A DNA stretch of 64,000 nt from Ichthyenterobacterium magnum (GCF_003610635.1 NZ_RAQJ01000001.1:806474-870473); one strand, 5' to 3'. Numbered from the stretch's first letter, positions 8,248 through 16,556 are shown. The notes: generated by a model not told the origin, from the letters alone. A program made the numbers and translations.

Positions 8248-9696
8248 TTATCCTACAGATCCTTCTAAACTAATTTCTAATAATTTTTGTGCTTCTACTG
8301 CAAATTCCATTGGTAACTTGTTTAGCACTTCTTTACTAAATCCATTTACAATAAGTGCGATTGCTTTTTCTGTATCTATACCACGTTGGTTGCAATAGAA
8401 AATTTGGTCTTCACCAATTTTACTGGTTGTTGCTTCATGTTCTATTTGCGCCGTTTTATTTTTTGCTTCTATGTAAGGAAATGTGTGTGCACCACATTCA
8501 TTACCCATTAATAAACTATCACATTGCGAAAAGTTACGAGCATTTTCTGCTCTTGGACTAATTTGCACCAATCCACGATAACTGTTTTGAGATTTTCCAG
8601 CAGATATCCCTTTAGAAATGATTGTTGATTTTGTGTTTTTACCTAAATGTATCATTTTGGTTCCAGTATCTGCTTGCTGATAATTGTTTGTTACAGCAAT
8701 AGAGTAAAACTCACCAACTGAATTATTTCCTTTTAGTATACAAGAAGGATATTTCCATGTTACTGCAGATCCTGTTTCTACTTGCGTCCAAGAAATTTTT
8801 GCGTTGGTTTCACATAAACCACGTTTAGTTACAAAATTGTAAACTCCTCCTTTTCCTTCTGCATTTCCTGGATACCAGTTTTGTACTGTTGAATATTTTA
8901 TTTCAGCATCATCAAGAGCTATTAACTCTACAACAGCTGCGTGTAATTGGTTTTCATCTCTACTTGGTGCTGTACAACCTTCTAAATAAGACACATAGCT
9001 ACCTTCGTCTGCAATAACTAATGTTCTTTCAAACTGTCCTGTTCCTGCTTGGTTAATTCTAAAATATGTAGATAACTCCATTGGGCAACGTACACCTTTT
9101 GGAATGTAACAGAATGATCCATCACTAAACACAGCCGAATTTAATGCAGCATAAAAGTTGTCTTTTTGAGGAACGACTGTTCCAATATATTTTTTTACAA
9201 GTTCTGGATGCTCTTTAATAGCTTCAGAAATACTCATAAAAATAATGCCCTTTTCTCCTAAAGTTTTCTTGAATGTTGTAGCAACCGAAACAGAATCTAC
9301 AACCACATCCATAGCAACTCCAGCTAACTTTTTTTGCTCATCTAGAGAAATCCCTAATTTTTCAAACGTAGCTAAAAGCTCTGGATCCACCTCGTCAATA
9401 CTATCGTATTTTGGCTTGCTGTTTGGTGCAGAATAGTAAGATATTGCTTGAAAATCTGGTTTTTTATAACGTACATTTGCCCATTCTGGCTCAGTCATTT
9501 CTTTCCAAACTTTAAAAGCTTCTAATCGCCAATCTGTCATCCACTGTGGCTCTTCTTTCTTTTTTGATATTGCGCGAACAATATCTTCATTTAAACCTAT
9601 AGGAAATGTTTCAGACTCAATATCTGTATAAAAACCATATTCGTACTCTTTGGTTTTTAATTCTTCTCGAAGATCATCTTCAGTATATTTCGACAT
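8248..9696 (-). CDS. sufB: Fe-S cluster assembly scaffold SufB
   Basis: 482-aa SufB, the main scaffold on which clusters assemble in the SufBC2D complex. Recognisable family stretches include [38 protein letters not shown] and [18 protein letters not shown]. The conserved C-terminal region reads [20 protein letters not shown]. Length and motifs are complete. It begins 14 nt after the sufA stop codon and is co-transcribed with it. Identification is secure. Confidence 0.97.
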   Translation of the reverse strand: MSKYTEDDLREELKTKEYEYGFYTDIESETFPIGLNEDIVRAISKKKEEPQWMTDWRLEAFKVWKEMTEPEWANVRYKKPDFQAISYYSAPNSKPKYDSIDEVDPELLATFEKLGISLDEQKKLAGVAMDVVVDSVSVATTFKKTLGEKGIIFMSISEAIKEHPELVKKYIGTVVPQKDNFYAALNSAVFSDGSFCYIPKGVRCPMELSTYFRINQAGTGQFERTLVIADEGSYVSYLEGCTAPSRDENQLHAAVVELIALDDAEIKYSTVQNWYPGNAEGKGGVYNFVTKRGLCETNAKISWTQVETGSAVTWKYPSCILKGNNSVGEFYSIAVTNNYQQADTGTKMIHLGKNTKSTIISKGISAGKSQNSYRGLVQISPRAENARNFSQCDSLLMGNECGAHTFPYIEAKNKTAQIEHEATTSKIGEDQIFYCNQRGIDTEKAIALIVNGFSKEVLNKLPMEFAVEAQKLLEISLEGSVG

Positions 9697-9710
9697 AATT
9701 CTTCTTTATT

Positions 9711-10040
9711 TTATAATGAAAATGACTCACCACAACCGCAAGTGCGATTTGCATTTGGGTTATTAAACACAAAACCTGCGCCATTTAAGCCTCCAGAATA
9801 TTCTAATGTTGTTCCAATTAAGTATAAAAAGCTTTTTTTATCTACAATAATTTTTACGCCATTATCCTCAAAGACTTTGTCTTCTTCTTGTTGAGTATTA
9901 TCAAACTTTAAATCGTATGACAAACCCGAACAACCACCACTTTTAACGCCAACGCGAACAAAGTCTGTAGAAACATTATAGCCATCTTCTGTCATAAGTT
10001 CTACAACTTTATTTTTGGCTGTTTCTGATACTTTAATCAT
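9711..10040 (-). CDS. sufA: A-type Fe-S carrier protein (SufA/IscA/ErpA family)
   Basis: 109-aa HesB/IscA-family carrier that receives clusters from SufBCD and passes them to client proteins. The three conserved cysteines are present: C37 in SGGCSGL and C101/C103 in the TCGCGES end motif. It is the first gene of the suf operon, with a -7 box about 30 nt upstream. A-type carriers are hard to tell apart by sequence, so the symbol sufA reflects operon context. Confidence 0.94.
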   Translation of the reverse strand: MIKVSETAKNKVVELMTEDGYNVSTDFVRVGVKSGGCSGLSYDLKFDNTQQEEDKVFEDNGVKIIVDKKSFLYLIGTTLEYSGGLNGAGFVFNNPNANRTCGCGESFSL

Positions 10041-10056
10041 ATGTTATATAGATTTT

Positions 10057-10091
10057 GTCTAAATAGACTGCAAATATACAATATAAGTCTA
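10057..10091. promoter_or_regulatory. suf operon promoter with bracketing inverted repeat
   Basis: On the minus strand TATATTTG (10078-10071) is a perfect -7 box, 30 nt before sufA. No good TTTG sits 19-21 nt further up. The box is bracketed by an inverted repeat on the + strand, TAGACT (10064-10069) and AGTCTA (10086-10091). A third half-site, GTCTA (10057-10061), pairs with TAGAC across two bases near the expected transcription start. The arrangement looks like an operator for a repressor; which regulator would bind is not known. Confidence 0.5.
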
Positions 10092-10157
10092 GTTTTTCCA
10101 TACAACCTAACATTATATTAGCATATGGTTTAATAGGTTTTTATTATAAAAGAATAT

Positions 10158-10165
10158 TAAATTTG
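10158..10165 (+). promoter_or_regulatory. -7 promoter box for thiL, very close to the start codon
   Basis: TAAATTTG fits TAnnTTTG exactly and ends only 4 nt before the thiL ATG. Transcription would then begin at or next to the start codon, implying a leaderless or near-leaderless mRNA unless another promoter is used. Confidence 0.5.
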
Positions 10166-10169
10166 CAGC

Positions 10170-11222
10170 ATGATAGAAGATAAAAACCAACAACGCACAT
10201 CGTTAGAAAATTTAGGAGAGTTTGGTCTTATTGACCATTTAACCAAAAATTTTGATATTAAACATAAATCAACAGTTAAAGGTATTGGTGATGATGCTGC
10301 TGTTTTAGATTTTAAATCTAAAAAAATAGTAGTTACAACAGATTTATTAATTGAAAATGTGCATTTTGATTTAAGCTATATGCCATTAAAACACTTGGGT
10401 TATAAAGCAATTATGGTTAACCTTTCTGATGTTTTTGCTATGAATGCTAACGCAACTCAAGTAACTGTATCTATTGCTGTTTCTAACCGATTTTCTTTAG
10501 AAGCCTTAGAAGATTTATATGCTGGTATTGAGACTGCTGCAAAAATTTACAATATTGATGTTGTTGGCGGTGACACTACATCTTCTACTACAGGTTTAAT
10601 AATTTCTGTAACTGCAATTGGAGAATTAAATGAAGAAGATATTGTTTACAGAAATGGTGCAAAACCAAATGATTTATTAGTTGTAACTGGTGATTTAGGT
10701 GCTGCTTATATGGGATTACAAGTACTAGAGCGCGAAAAAGAAGTGTTTAAAGTAAACCCGCAAAATCAACCAGATTTAGATTTATACTCATACATTATTG
10801 AGAGACAATTAAAACCTGAAGCAAGACAAGATATTGTTAAACTTTTAAAAGATTTAGATGTAAAACCTACATCTATGATTGATATTAGTGATGGTTTATC
10901 GTCTGAAATTATTCATATATGCAAACAAAGTAAAGTAGGTTGTGATTTATATGAGAACAAAATCCCTTTAGACCCTCAAGTTATCTCAACCTGTGAGGAA
11001 TTTAAAATTGATAGCACAACTATAGCTTTAAATGGAGGTGAGGATTATGAATTGTTAATGACAATTTCTCAAGAAGATTTTCCTAAGATAAAAGCTAATC
11101 CAAATTTAACTGTTATTGGTTTTATTACTGAAGAAAGTCGTGGTATGCACCTAGTAACACGAGGAGAATCTCGAATTCCGTTAATTGCAAAAGGATGGAA
11201 CTCGCTTAGCGATCAAGAATAA
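10170..11222 (+). CDS. thiL: Thiamine-monophosphate kinase ThiL
   Basis: 350-aa ATP-dependent kinase that phosphorylates thiamine monophosphate to the active cofactor thiamine diphosphate. It belongs to the PurM/ThiL/HypE superfamily. Visible motifs are GIGDDAAVL near residue 38, DVVGGDTTSS near 130, a glycine-rich VVTGDLGAAYMG near 170, DISDGLSSEI near 235 and NGGEDYELL near 290. Length is normal. It is divergent from the suf operon. Its 3' end overlaps the convergent small gene at 11206 by 17 nt. Secure. Confidence 0.96.
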   Translation: MIEDKNQQRTSLENLGEFGLIDHLTKNFDIKHKSTVKGIGDDAAVLDFKSKKIVVTTDLLIENVHFDLSYMPLKHLGYKAIMVNLSDVFAMNANATQVTVSIAVSNRFSLEALEDLYAGIETAAKIYNIDVVGGDTTSSTTGLIISVTAIGELNEEDIVYRNGAKPNDLLVVTGDLGAAYMGLQVLEREKEVFKVNPQNQPDLDLYSYIIERQLKPEARQDIVKLLKDLDVKPTSMIDISDGLSSEIIHICKQSKVGCDLYENKIPLDPQVISTCEEFKIDSTTIALNGGEDYELLMTISQEDFPKIKANPNLTVIGFITEESRGMHLVTRGESRIPLIAKGWNSLSDQE

Positions 11223-11436
11223 GATTTCTTTGTTTTTTTATTGTACGCTTGTAGTGAATATGCTCAAGCACCGAATTTATTTCTTTATATTTTGGAGTTA
11301 ACTGTGTTAGCCGACCTCGACCATCAGTTGTTAATTGCGAACTACAATTTTTACAAGAATACTCTTTAACATGTAATGTTACTTTTTTTGAAACTTGGTA
11401 TTGATGTCCAAATAATGAGCAGAAAACACTTTTCAC
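11206..11436 (-). CDS. Small cysteine-motif protein, paralogue 1
   Basis: 76-aa protein with the layout CSLFGHQYQVSKK, then VKEYSCKNCSSQLTT with a CxxC pair, then LTQLTPKYKEIN and a basic C-terminus. The single CxxC, an upstream cysteine and a GH motif could bind one zinc ion. It closely resembles the neighbouring 96-aa product, so the two arose by tandem duplication. The start resembles the DUF1660-type CxLFGHK pattern, but I cannot confirm membership. The gene end overlaps the thiL end by 17 nt, convergently. Function unknown. Confidence 0.72.
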   Translation of the reverse strand: MKSVFCSLFGHQYQVSKKVTLHVKEYSCKNCSSQLTTDGRGRLTQLTPKYKEINSVLEHIHYKRTIKKQRNLILDR

Positions 11437-11505
11437 TTGACTATTAATTTAATTAGAAGGATGTCTAAATATATAAAAATCAAATGTTAAGAGGAATAAT
11501 TACGT

Positions 11506-11796
11506 TTAATATATCGATGAACTGAGTGTTTTTTGCTTTAAACGCATCATTCTGCGTGTGTAGATTTGCTCTAAAGCAGTATTTATCTCTTTAAACTTTG
11601 GTGTTAACTCTGTTAAATTACCATTACTATTAGTCGTTAATTGTTTTTTACAGCATTTACATGTGTACTCTTTAACGTGAGATGTTACTTTTTTTGAGAC
11701 TTCATATTTGTGCCCAAATATGTCACAATAAATTTTAAGTGGCGATTGGTTGCTAGTAGATTTTTTCATGTCAATAAAGTTTGGGATGACTAACAT
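11506..11796 (-). CDS. Small cysteine-motif protein, paralogue 2
   Basis: 96-aa protein sharing with its neighbour the string VSKKVT-HVKEY-CK-C---LTT, followed by LTELTPKFKEIN. It carries a CKCC cluster in place of CKNC, plus an upstream CDIFGHKYEV. A second in-frame ATG at 11769 (MKKSTSNQSPLK) would remove nine residues and may be the true start. The C-terminus is basic (RRMMRLKQK). No signal peptide. Together with paralogue 1 it forms a tandem pair read on the minus strand, 69 nt apart. Function unknown; zinc binding is inferred. Confidence 0.72.
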   Translation of the reverse strand: MLVIPNFIDMKKSTSNQSPLKIYCDIFGHKYEVSKKVTSHVKEYTCKCCKKQLTTNSNGNLTELTPKFKEINTALEQIYTRRMMRLKQKTLSSSIY

Positions 11797-11829
11797 AGAA
11801 AAAAAAGCAAAGAAAACGCTAAAAAGTAA

Positions 11830-12606
11830 TTATTTTTCGATAAAACGAATTATTTTGTAAGTAAATTCTTCTTTGTTTTCGACATGACTCATATGTCCGC
11901 CAGAAAACTCCACGACTTCAATATCGGTATTTTTAGTTTCATAAATAAGCGATTCGTAATTTAAAACAGAATCTTTTTTGCCTATTATTTGCAACTTTTT
12001 AAAAGATGCGTCCTTAAAAAAGGTAGTTCTATCTTTTCTTATTTTCATACCTTCAAGTGTAGCAATAATGCCTTGCAAAGGTGTTTTTAAAGCTTCTTCT
12101 TTTACATAATTTATCTCTTTAGATAATTTTTCACGATTGTCTAAAGCAAATAAATTAGCCACAGCCATGCTTACAAAAGTTCTATAATTTTGCTTAACTG
12201 CATTTATAGCACGATCTCTATTTAGTTTACGTTCTGGCGAATCTTCTTGAGCTGTAGAATTCATTAGGCATAAGCCTTTAACCTTATCTGTATATTTTTC
12301 AGCATAAGCTAGAGACACATAACCACCTAAAGAATGACCTATAAAAGTTGAAGATTCAATATTTAAATGATTTAAAACAGCTTCAACAGCTTCAGCCATA
12401 AGTTCCATAGAGTGAATATATCCTAAACAACCACTTTTTCCATGACCTAAAAGATCAATAGAAATAGCACGATGGGTTTTAGAAATATGAGGAATTAAAT
12501 CGTTCCACATCGATGAATTTTCTAAAAAACCATGTATTAAAACAATTACCTCTCCAAAACCTTCATCGGTGTAAAAAACATCTATGCCTTTGTGTACTAA
12601 AATCAT
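11830..12606 (-). CDS. Alpha/beta hydrolase
   Basis: 258-aa alpha/beta-fold hydrolase. The oxyanion-hole motif is LIHGFLEN, the nucleophile elbow is GHSLGGY, a candidate acid is in GKKDSV and the catalytic histidine is in GGHMSHVE, so a complete triad is present. Substrate cannot be told; the fold covers esterases, lipases and dehalogenases. The frame is open upstream to 12642, but a perfect minus-strand -7 box (TATCTTTG, 12631-12624) lies inside that extension. The ATG at 12606 (MILVHKGIDVFY) is therefore the likely start. Divergent from brnQ. Confidence 0.88.
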   Translation of the reverse strand: MILVHKGIDVFYTDEGFGEVIVLIHGFLENSSMWNDLIPHISKTHRAISIDLLGHGKSGCLGYIHSMELMAEAVEAVLNHLNIESSTFIGHSLGGYVSLAYAEKYTDKVKGLCLMNSTAQEDSPERKLNRDRAINAVKQNYRTFVSMAVANLFALDNREKLSKEINYVKEEALKTPLQGIIATLEGMKIRKDRTTFFKDASFKKLQIIGKKDSVLNYESLIYETKNTDIEVVEFSGGHMSHVENKEEFTYKIIRFIEK

Positions 12607-12623
12607 ATTTATACTATATTCGA

Positions 12624-12631
12624 CAAAGATA
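12624..12631 (-). promoter_or_regulatory. -7 promoter box for the alpha/beta hydrolase gene
   Basis: TATCTTTG on the minus strand fits TAnnTTTG exactly, 17 nt before the ATG at 12606. It argues against the longer frame starting at 12642. A 7-of-8 match on the + strand (TATATTCG, 12615-12622) may serve brnQ. Confidence 0.55.
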
Positions 12632-12641
12632 AAATCATACA

Positions 12642-13922
12642 ATGAATAAAACTAAACTTACTTGGGTATTTGGATTTACTTTATTTGCTGGATTTTTTGG
12701 TGCTGGAAATTTAGTGCTACCTCCATTATTAGGTTTTAAATCTGGAAGTGATTGGTGGTTAGTTGCGCTTGGTTTTATGACTACAGCAACAATAATTCCG
12801 TTACTGGGATTATTTGGTCATGCTAAATTACAAGGTACTATTCTCGATTTTGGAAACAAGGTCTCGCCTACATTTAGTTTAATCTATAGCTTTTGTGTGC
12901 TATTAATAGCGATCTCTTTGCCTTGTCCAAGAACAGCTGCAGTTACTCATGAAATGTCTATTCAACCATTTTTTGATACTAGCTCGTTATGGACCAGTAC
13001 AATTTTCTTTTTATTGGTATTGGTTTTTGCTATTAAAAGAAGCAAAGCTTTAGATGTATTGGGTAAATTTTTAACACCTTTAATAGTTTTAATTTTGCTT
13101 GCTATAATTGTTGTTGGTGTTTTGGGACCTGATTATAATATGAATCCAACACAGTTTAGTGCACCTTTTATTGACGGTTTTTTAGAAGGTTATCAAACTT
13201 ACGATGCTATTGCGGGGATTTTAATGGGAGGCATTGTTGTTATTTCACTAAACCAATATGGGCGTTTTTCAATTTCAGAGAAAAAGAAAATTATTGCCAA
13301 ATCTGGTTTAATTGCCATGTTAGGTTTATTTTTAATCTACGCTGGTTTAATTGCAGTTGGCGCATTTTACAATTCGGAATTTGCAAATGACATCTCTAGA
13401 ACAGAGCTTTTATTAGGATTATCAACAAAAACGTTAGGAAATATTGGAGCAACTTTTTTAAGTGTATTAGTTGGTTTAGCTTGTTTTAGCACAGCAGTTG
13501 CTATAACTGTTTCTGTTGCTGATGTTATTAAGGTTTACCTCAATGGCTCTCAAAAAGCGTATATTATTACAGCTGTAGTGGTTTGTATTATTGGAGTTCT
13601 TGTTGGGCGGTTTGATGTGCATTATATTATTGATGTGGCATTACCTGCACTTATGTTTATTTATCCCATTACTATTGTTTTAATTCTGCTTAATGTTTTA
13701 CCTAAACGATTTGCTTCATCATTAGTTTTTAAAGCGGTTATACTAACAACCTTTGTTTTTAGTATTCCAGATTTTTTAGGATTCTTTATGCCTATTGAAA
13801 AATTACAAGGTATTATAGAAGTTATTCCTTTTGCAAAAGACAGTTTAGGTTGGGTATTACCGGCATTTATTATTTGGATTGTGTTAAATCTGAAAAATTT
13901 TACGACTAAAGCTTCAGCATAA
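12642..13922 (+). CDS. brnQ: Branched-chain amino acid transporter BrnQ
   Basis: 426-aa integral membrane carrier of the LIVCS family, importing leucine, isoleucine and valine by cation symport. The N-terminus TLFAGFFGAGNLVLPPLLG is the family hallmark, and about 12 hydrophobic segments run through the protein. Inner membrane. The AraC-type regulator begins 8 nt downstream, so the two are probably co-transcribed; this does not prove that the regulator controls transport. Confidence 0.93.
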   Translation: MNKTKLTWVFGFTLFAGFFGAGNLVLPPLLGFKSGSDWWLVALGFMTTATIIPLLGLFGHAKLQGTILDFGNKVSPTFSLIYSFCVLLIAISLPCPRTAAVTHEMSIQPFFDTSSLWTSTIFFLLVLVFAIKRSKALDVLGKFLTPLIVLILLAIIVVGVLGPDYNMNPTQFSAPFIDGFLEGYQTYDAIAGILMGGIVVISLNQYGRFSISEKKKIIAKSGLIAMLGLFLIYAGLIAVGAFYNSEFANDISRTELLLGLSTKTLGNIGATFLSVLVGLACFSTAVAITVSVADVIKVYLNGSQKAYIITAVVVCIIGVLVGRFDVHYIIDVALPALMFIYPITIVLILLNVLPKRFASSLVFKAVILTTFVFSIPDFLGFFMPIEKLQGIIEVIPFAKDSLGWVLPAFIIWIVLNLKNFTTKASA

Positions 13923-13930
13923 AACAAAAT

Positions 13931-14773
13931 ATGGCTGTTCAAGATATTTCAACCTATTCCTATAAAGATATATTTTCGCTAAGCGTTATTCAATTTGAAA
14001 AAGCTTGTGTGTTTCATAAACCAGAACAGGTTGATGCTTATAGTATTTATTGGATAAAAGAAGGGAAAGGCATTTATAATATAGATTTTGAAAGTTATGC
14101 TTTTGATGATAATGTGCTTTTCTTTTTGTCTCCAGGACAAGTGTTTTCAGTTGAATCTGAAAAAATTAAAGAAGCCTATAAGTTAACTTTTGTTCGCGAT
14201 TTTTACTGTATTCAAACCCACGATAAAGAAGTTGCATGCAATGGCGTACTTTTTAATAATGTTTACGAAACACCTTTTGTAAAACCATGTGAGAACGACA
14301 CGCAAAAGCTTCAATCTATTTTAGAAAGCTTAATTGATGAATTTAAAACAGATGATGTTGCTGCGCAATACGATATGCTTCAAACGTATTTAAAGCAATT
14401 CATTATTCATTCGGTTCGTGTAAAAAAAGAATATCATATTATTAAAGACGATAACGAAACCAAACTCTTTAAAGATTTCAGTTTATTAGTGGAGCAGAAT
14501 TTTAAAACACTGCATTCTGTAACCAATTATGCTAACCGTTTAGGTGTTTCTCCAAAATCGTTAACCAAACACTTTCAGAACATAGGATCGCAAACACCAA
14601 GCGATTTTATTAAAAACAGAATTGTATTAGAAGCACAACGTCAACTTATTTATTCAACCGATTCTGTAAAACAAATAGCTTACGATTTAGGTTTTAACGA
14701 TTCGGCGTATTTCACTAGATTCTTCAAAAAAGCGACTTCAAAATCGCCACTTCAATTCAAAAAAGAGTATTAA
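13931..14773 (+). CDS. AraC family transcriptional regulator
   Basis: 280-aa regulator. The N-terminal half is a cupin-like sensing domain (IYWIKEGKGIYNIDFESY, FLSPGQVFSVES). The C-terminal 100 residues form the two helix-turn-helix AraC module: first helix pair in VTNYANRLGVSPKSLTKHF, second in VKQIAYDLGFNDSAYFTRFF, ending KKATSKSPLQFKKEY. It is read 8 nt after brnQ. Downstream is a small redox cassette (14958-16057) which is a plausible target. The effector is unknown. Confidence 0.93.
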   Translation: MAVQDISTYSYKDIFSLSVIQFEKACVFHKPEQVDAYSIYWIKEGKGIYNIDFESYAFDDNVLFFLSPGQVFSVESEKIKEAYKLTFVRDFYCIQTHDKEVACNGVLFNNVYETPFVKPCENDTQKLQSILESLIDEFKTDDVAAQYDMLQTYLKQFIIHSVRVKKEYHIIKDDNETKLFKDFSLLVEQNFKTLHSVTNYANRLGVSPKSLTKHFQNIGSQTPSDFIKNRIVLEAQRQLIYSTDSVKQIAYDLGFNDSAYFTRFFKKATSKSPLQFKKEY

Positions 14774-14774
14774 A

Positions 14775-14861
14775 GTCATTGCGAATCTTGTTTTTTAACA
14801 AGATGTGGCAATCTGTTTCATGAAAATGAGATTACCAAGTCGTTATATTCCTCGTAATGAC
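14775..14861. repeat. Dispersed palindromic repeat (GTCATTGCGA type)
   Basis: The terminal inverted repeats GTCATTGCGA and TCGTAATGAC (one mismatch) enclose two inner hairpins: ATCTTGTT/AACAAGAT at 14785-14804 and GGCAATCT/AGATTACC. This matches a family of GTCATTGCGAGG...GGCAATCT elements seen across Bacteroidota. It lies between the AraC gene and the CxxC-peptide gene. Confidence 0.7.
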
Positions 14862-14925
14862 ATCTAAAAATTAACAGTCCAAGTATTAGGAACTTTTGTC
14901 CATTTTTTAGCCTTACTATCGGTTG

Positions 14926-14933
14926 CATATTTG
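14926..14933 (+). promoter_or_regulatory. Probable -7 box of the CxxC peptide/AhpD-like cassette
   Basis: CATATTTG matches 7 of 8 positions of TAnnTTTG, 24 nt before the 32-aa gene. It implies separate transcription of the cassette from the brnQ-AraC unit. Confidence 0.45.
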
Positions 14934-14957
14934 CATTGTAATTAAAACGAAGCGATT

Positions 14958-15056
14958 ATGAAAGCAACAGAAAATAAACAATGCCCAAATTGTTGGGGAT
15001 ATCAAGAATACGATGAAAATTACCCTAAAAGGCATTTAAGTAAAAAAAGTAATTAA
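14958..15056 (+). CDS. 32-aa CxxC mini-protein
   Basis: Small open reading frame encoding 32 residues: MKATENKQCPNCWGYQEYDE followed by NYPKRHLSKKSN. The CPNCWGYQEYD motif is zinc-ribbon- or redox-like. The frame sits 16 nt before the AhpD-like gene and about 24 nt after a plausible -7 box, so translation is credible despite the length. I recall similar short CPxCWGYQEY proteins beside carboxymuconolactone-decarboxylase-like genes in flavobacteria, but could not check. Function unknown. Confidence 0.7.
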   Translation: MKATENKQCPNCWGYQEYDENYPKRHLSKKSN

Positions 15057-15072
15057 ATAAAAAGTAGAAATT

Positions 15073-15633
15073 ATGAGTACAAGAATTGAAACATTAAACC
15101 CAGAAACAACCACAGGAAAATCTAAAGAATTGTTTAACGCCGTTCAAAATAAATTAGGATTTATTCCCAACTTAATTAAAGTATTTGGTAATTCGCCAGC
15201 AACTTTACAAACCTATTTAAGTTTGGGTGAGTTAACCGCAAGCGGAAACTTTAGCAATAAATTTAGAGAGCAATTAGCGTTAGCAATAGCTGAAGAAAAT
15301 GCGTGTAATTATTGCTTATCTGCACACACAACTATTGGTAAAATGAATGGATTAACCATTGAAGAAACCGAGCAAAACAGACAAGGTCTTGCTGCAGATG
15401 CCAAAACACAAGCAGGATTACAATTTGCACAAGCCGTAACAAAAAACAGAGGGCAAGTTTCTACAGAAACTATTCAAGCAGTTAAAGAAGCAGGTTATAA
15501 TGATGGTGATATTTTAGAAATTATTTTGAACGTAGTGGCCAATACTTTAACCAATTATGTAAACCATATTGCTGAAACCGAAGTAGATTTCCCAAGTGTT
15601 GAGGCAGGAAAATTTACAGTGTCAGCAAATTAA
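15073..15633 (+). CDS. AhpD-like carboxymuconolactone decarboxylase family protein
   Basis: 186-aa protein of the CMD/AhpD superfamily. The redox-active motif CNYCLSAHT (CxxC followed by SxH) lies near residue 77, as in alkylhydroperoxidase AhpD-type enzymes, with FGNSPATLQTYLSLGELT upstream as in the peroxidase-related branch. It is cytoplasmic, with no signal peptide. It is co-oriented with the CxxC mini-protein gene upstream and the cupredoxin-like gene 28 nt downstream. A thiol-dependent peroxide or radical detoxification role is likely but not proven. Confidence 0.88.
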   Translation: MSTRIETLNPETTTGKSKELFNAVQNKLGFIPNLIKVFGNSPATLQTYLSLGELTASGNFSNKFREQLALAIAEENACNYCLSAHTTIGKMNGLTIEETEQNRQGLAADAKTQAGLQFAQAVTKNRGQVSTETIQAVKEAGYNDGDILEIILNVVANTLTNYVNHIAETEVDFPSVEAGKFTVSAN

Positions 15634-15661
15634 TTAAAGAAAATCAATATAAAATTTAAAA

Positions 15662-16057
15662 ATGAAAACAATGAAAAATTTAATAGTAGGATTATTTTTA
15701 GCAGCCTTTACATTAACCGCTACTGCACAAGACAAAATGATGAAAAATGATGCTGTAAAAACCGTATCGTTTGAACAAACAAAAGGCGAATTTACGCAAA
15801 AGGCATTAACGCTTTCTGAAGGGACGTATGTATTTAGTGTTACAAATAACAATGCAGCTCCAGAAGTTGGGTTGGTTTTAATTGAAGATGGTAAAGATGG
15901 TTCAAAACCTGAAAATCACATTAAAGATGCTTACGTGTCTCAAATGGTAAAGCATGGAAAAACCGAATCTTCAAAAGCTGTAACGCTTAAAAAAGGGATG
16001 TATAAATATTTCTGTCCTTTTAATAAAACGCCACAATATACTTTGGTAGTAAAGTAG
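15662..16057 (+). CDS. Exported cupredoxin-like protein
   Basis: 131-aa periplasmic protein with a signal peptide ending TATAQ at residue 22 or so. The mature part has a plastocyanin-like pattern: GTYVFSVTNNN early and MYKYFCPFNKTPQYTLVVK at the end. The terminal Y-x-C-P-F resembles the copper-binding C-terminal loop of cupredoxins, with C and possibly H (MVKHGKTES) as ligands. The usual second histidine after the cysteine is not obvious, so metal binding is uncertain. It ends the cassette before a strong terminator. Confidence 0.75.
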   Translation: MKTMKNLIVGLFLAAFTLTATAQDKMMKNDAVKTVSFEQTKGEFTQKALTLSEGTYVFSVTNNNAAPEVGLVLIEDGKDGSKPENHIKDAYVSQMVKHGKTESSKAVTLKKGMYKYFCPFNKTPQYTLVVK

Positions 16058-16077
16058 GTTTTTAATTGATTGATAGT

Positions 16078-16116
16078 TAAAAACGGCAAACTCAATAATG
16101 AGCTTGCCGTTTTTTT
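16078..16116. terminator. Intrinsic terminator after the cupredoxin-like gene
   Basis: The arms AACGGCAA and TTGCCGTT, extended by CTCA/TGAG across a single mismatch and flanked by an A-run and a T-run, make a strong bidirectional terminator between convergent genes. Confidence 0.88.
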
Positions 16117-16122
16117 GCTTAT

Positions 16123-16467
16123 TTATTCAGACCAGATTGCAAGTTCATTTCCAGCTGGGTCAATGAAATGAAATCTTCGTCCACCTGTAAAAGAAAATAT
16201 GTCTTTTGAAATTTTTCCGTTAGACTTAATAATTTTATTTTTTATCAGGTCAAGATTTTTATGATATAAAACAACTAATACTCCATTTACAATTTCACTT
16301 TCCGTTTTTTCAAATCCTCCTTGAAGTCCACTTTCTGAAAAAGCTATATATGTTGGTCCATAATCTGTAAAAAACCAATCAAAACACGTTTTATAAAACG
16401 TCTTGATCTTTTCAAGGTCTTTAGCTTTGAATTCAACATAATTAATGTGATTATCTTTGATCTTCAT
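16123..16467 (-). CDS. VOC family protein (glyoxalase/bleomycin-resistance fold)
   Basis: 114-aa single VOC domain: NHINYVEFKAKDLEKIKTFY at the start, a middle GLQGGFEK, and FHFIDPAGNELAIWSE at the end, the last glutamate being a usual metal ligand. It resembles the short cytoplasmic VOC proteins of unknown substrate. It is convergent with the cupredoxin-like gene and separate from pepP (89-nt gap). Function beyond the fold is not predictable. Confidence 0.87.
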   Translation of the reverse strand: MKIKDNHINYVEFKAKDLEKIKTFYKTCFDWFFTDYGPTYIAFSESGLQGGFEKTESEIVNGVLVVLYHKNLDLIKNKIIKSNGKISKDIFSFTGGRRFHFIDPAGNELAIWSE

Positions 16468-16556
16468 TTTTATTGATTTATTCTTTCTAAAACCCTGTTT
16501 ATTTTTCTTTTCCTAACCCAAACTAGATATTGACTTATCTTTTTTATTCCTAACCA

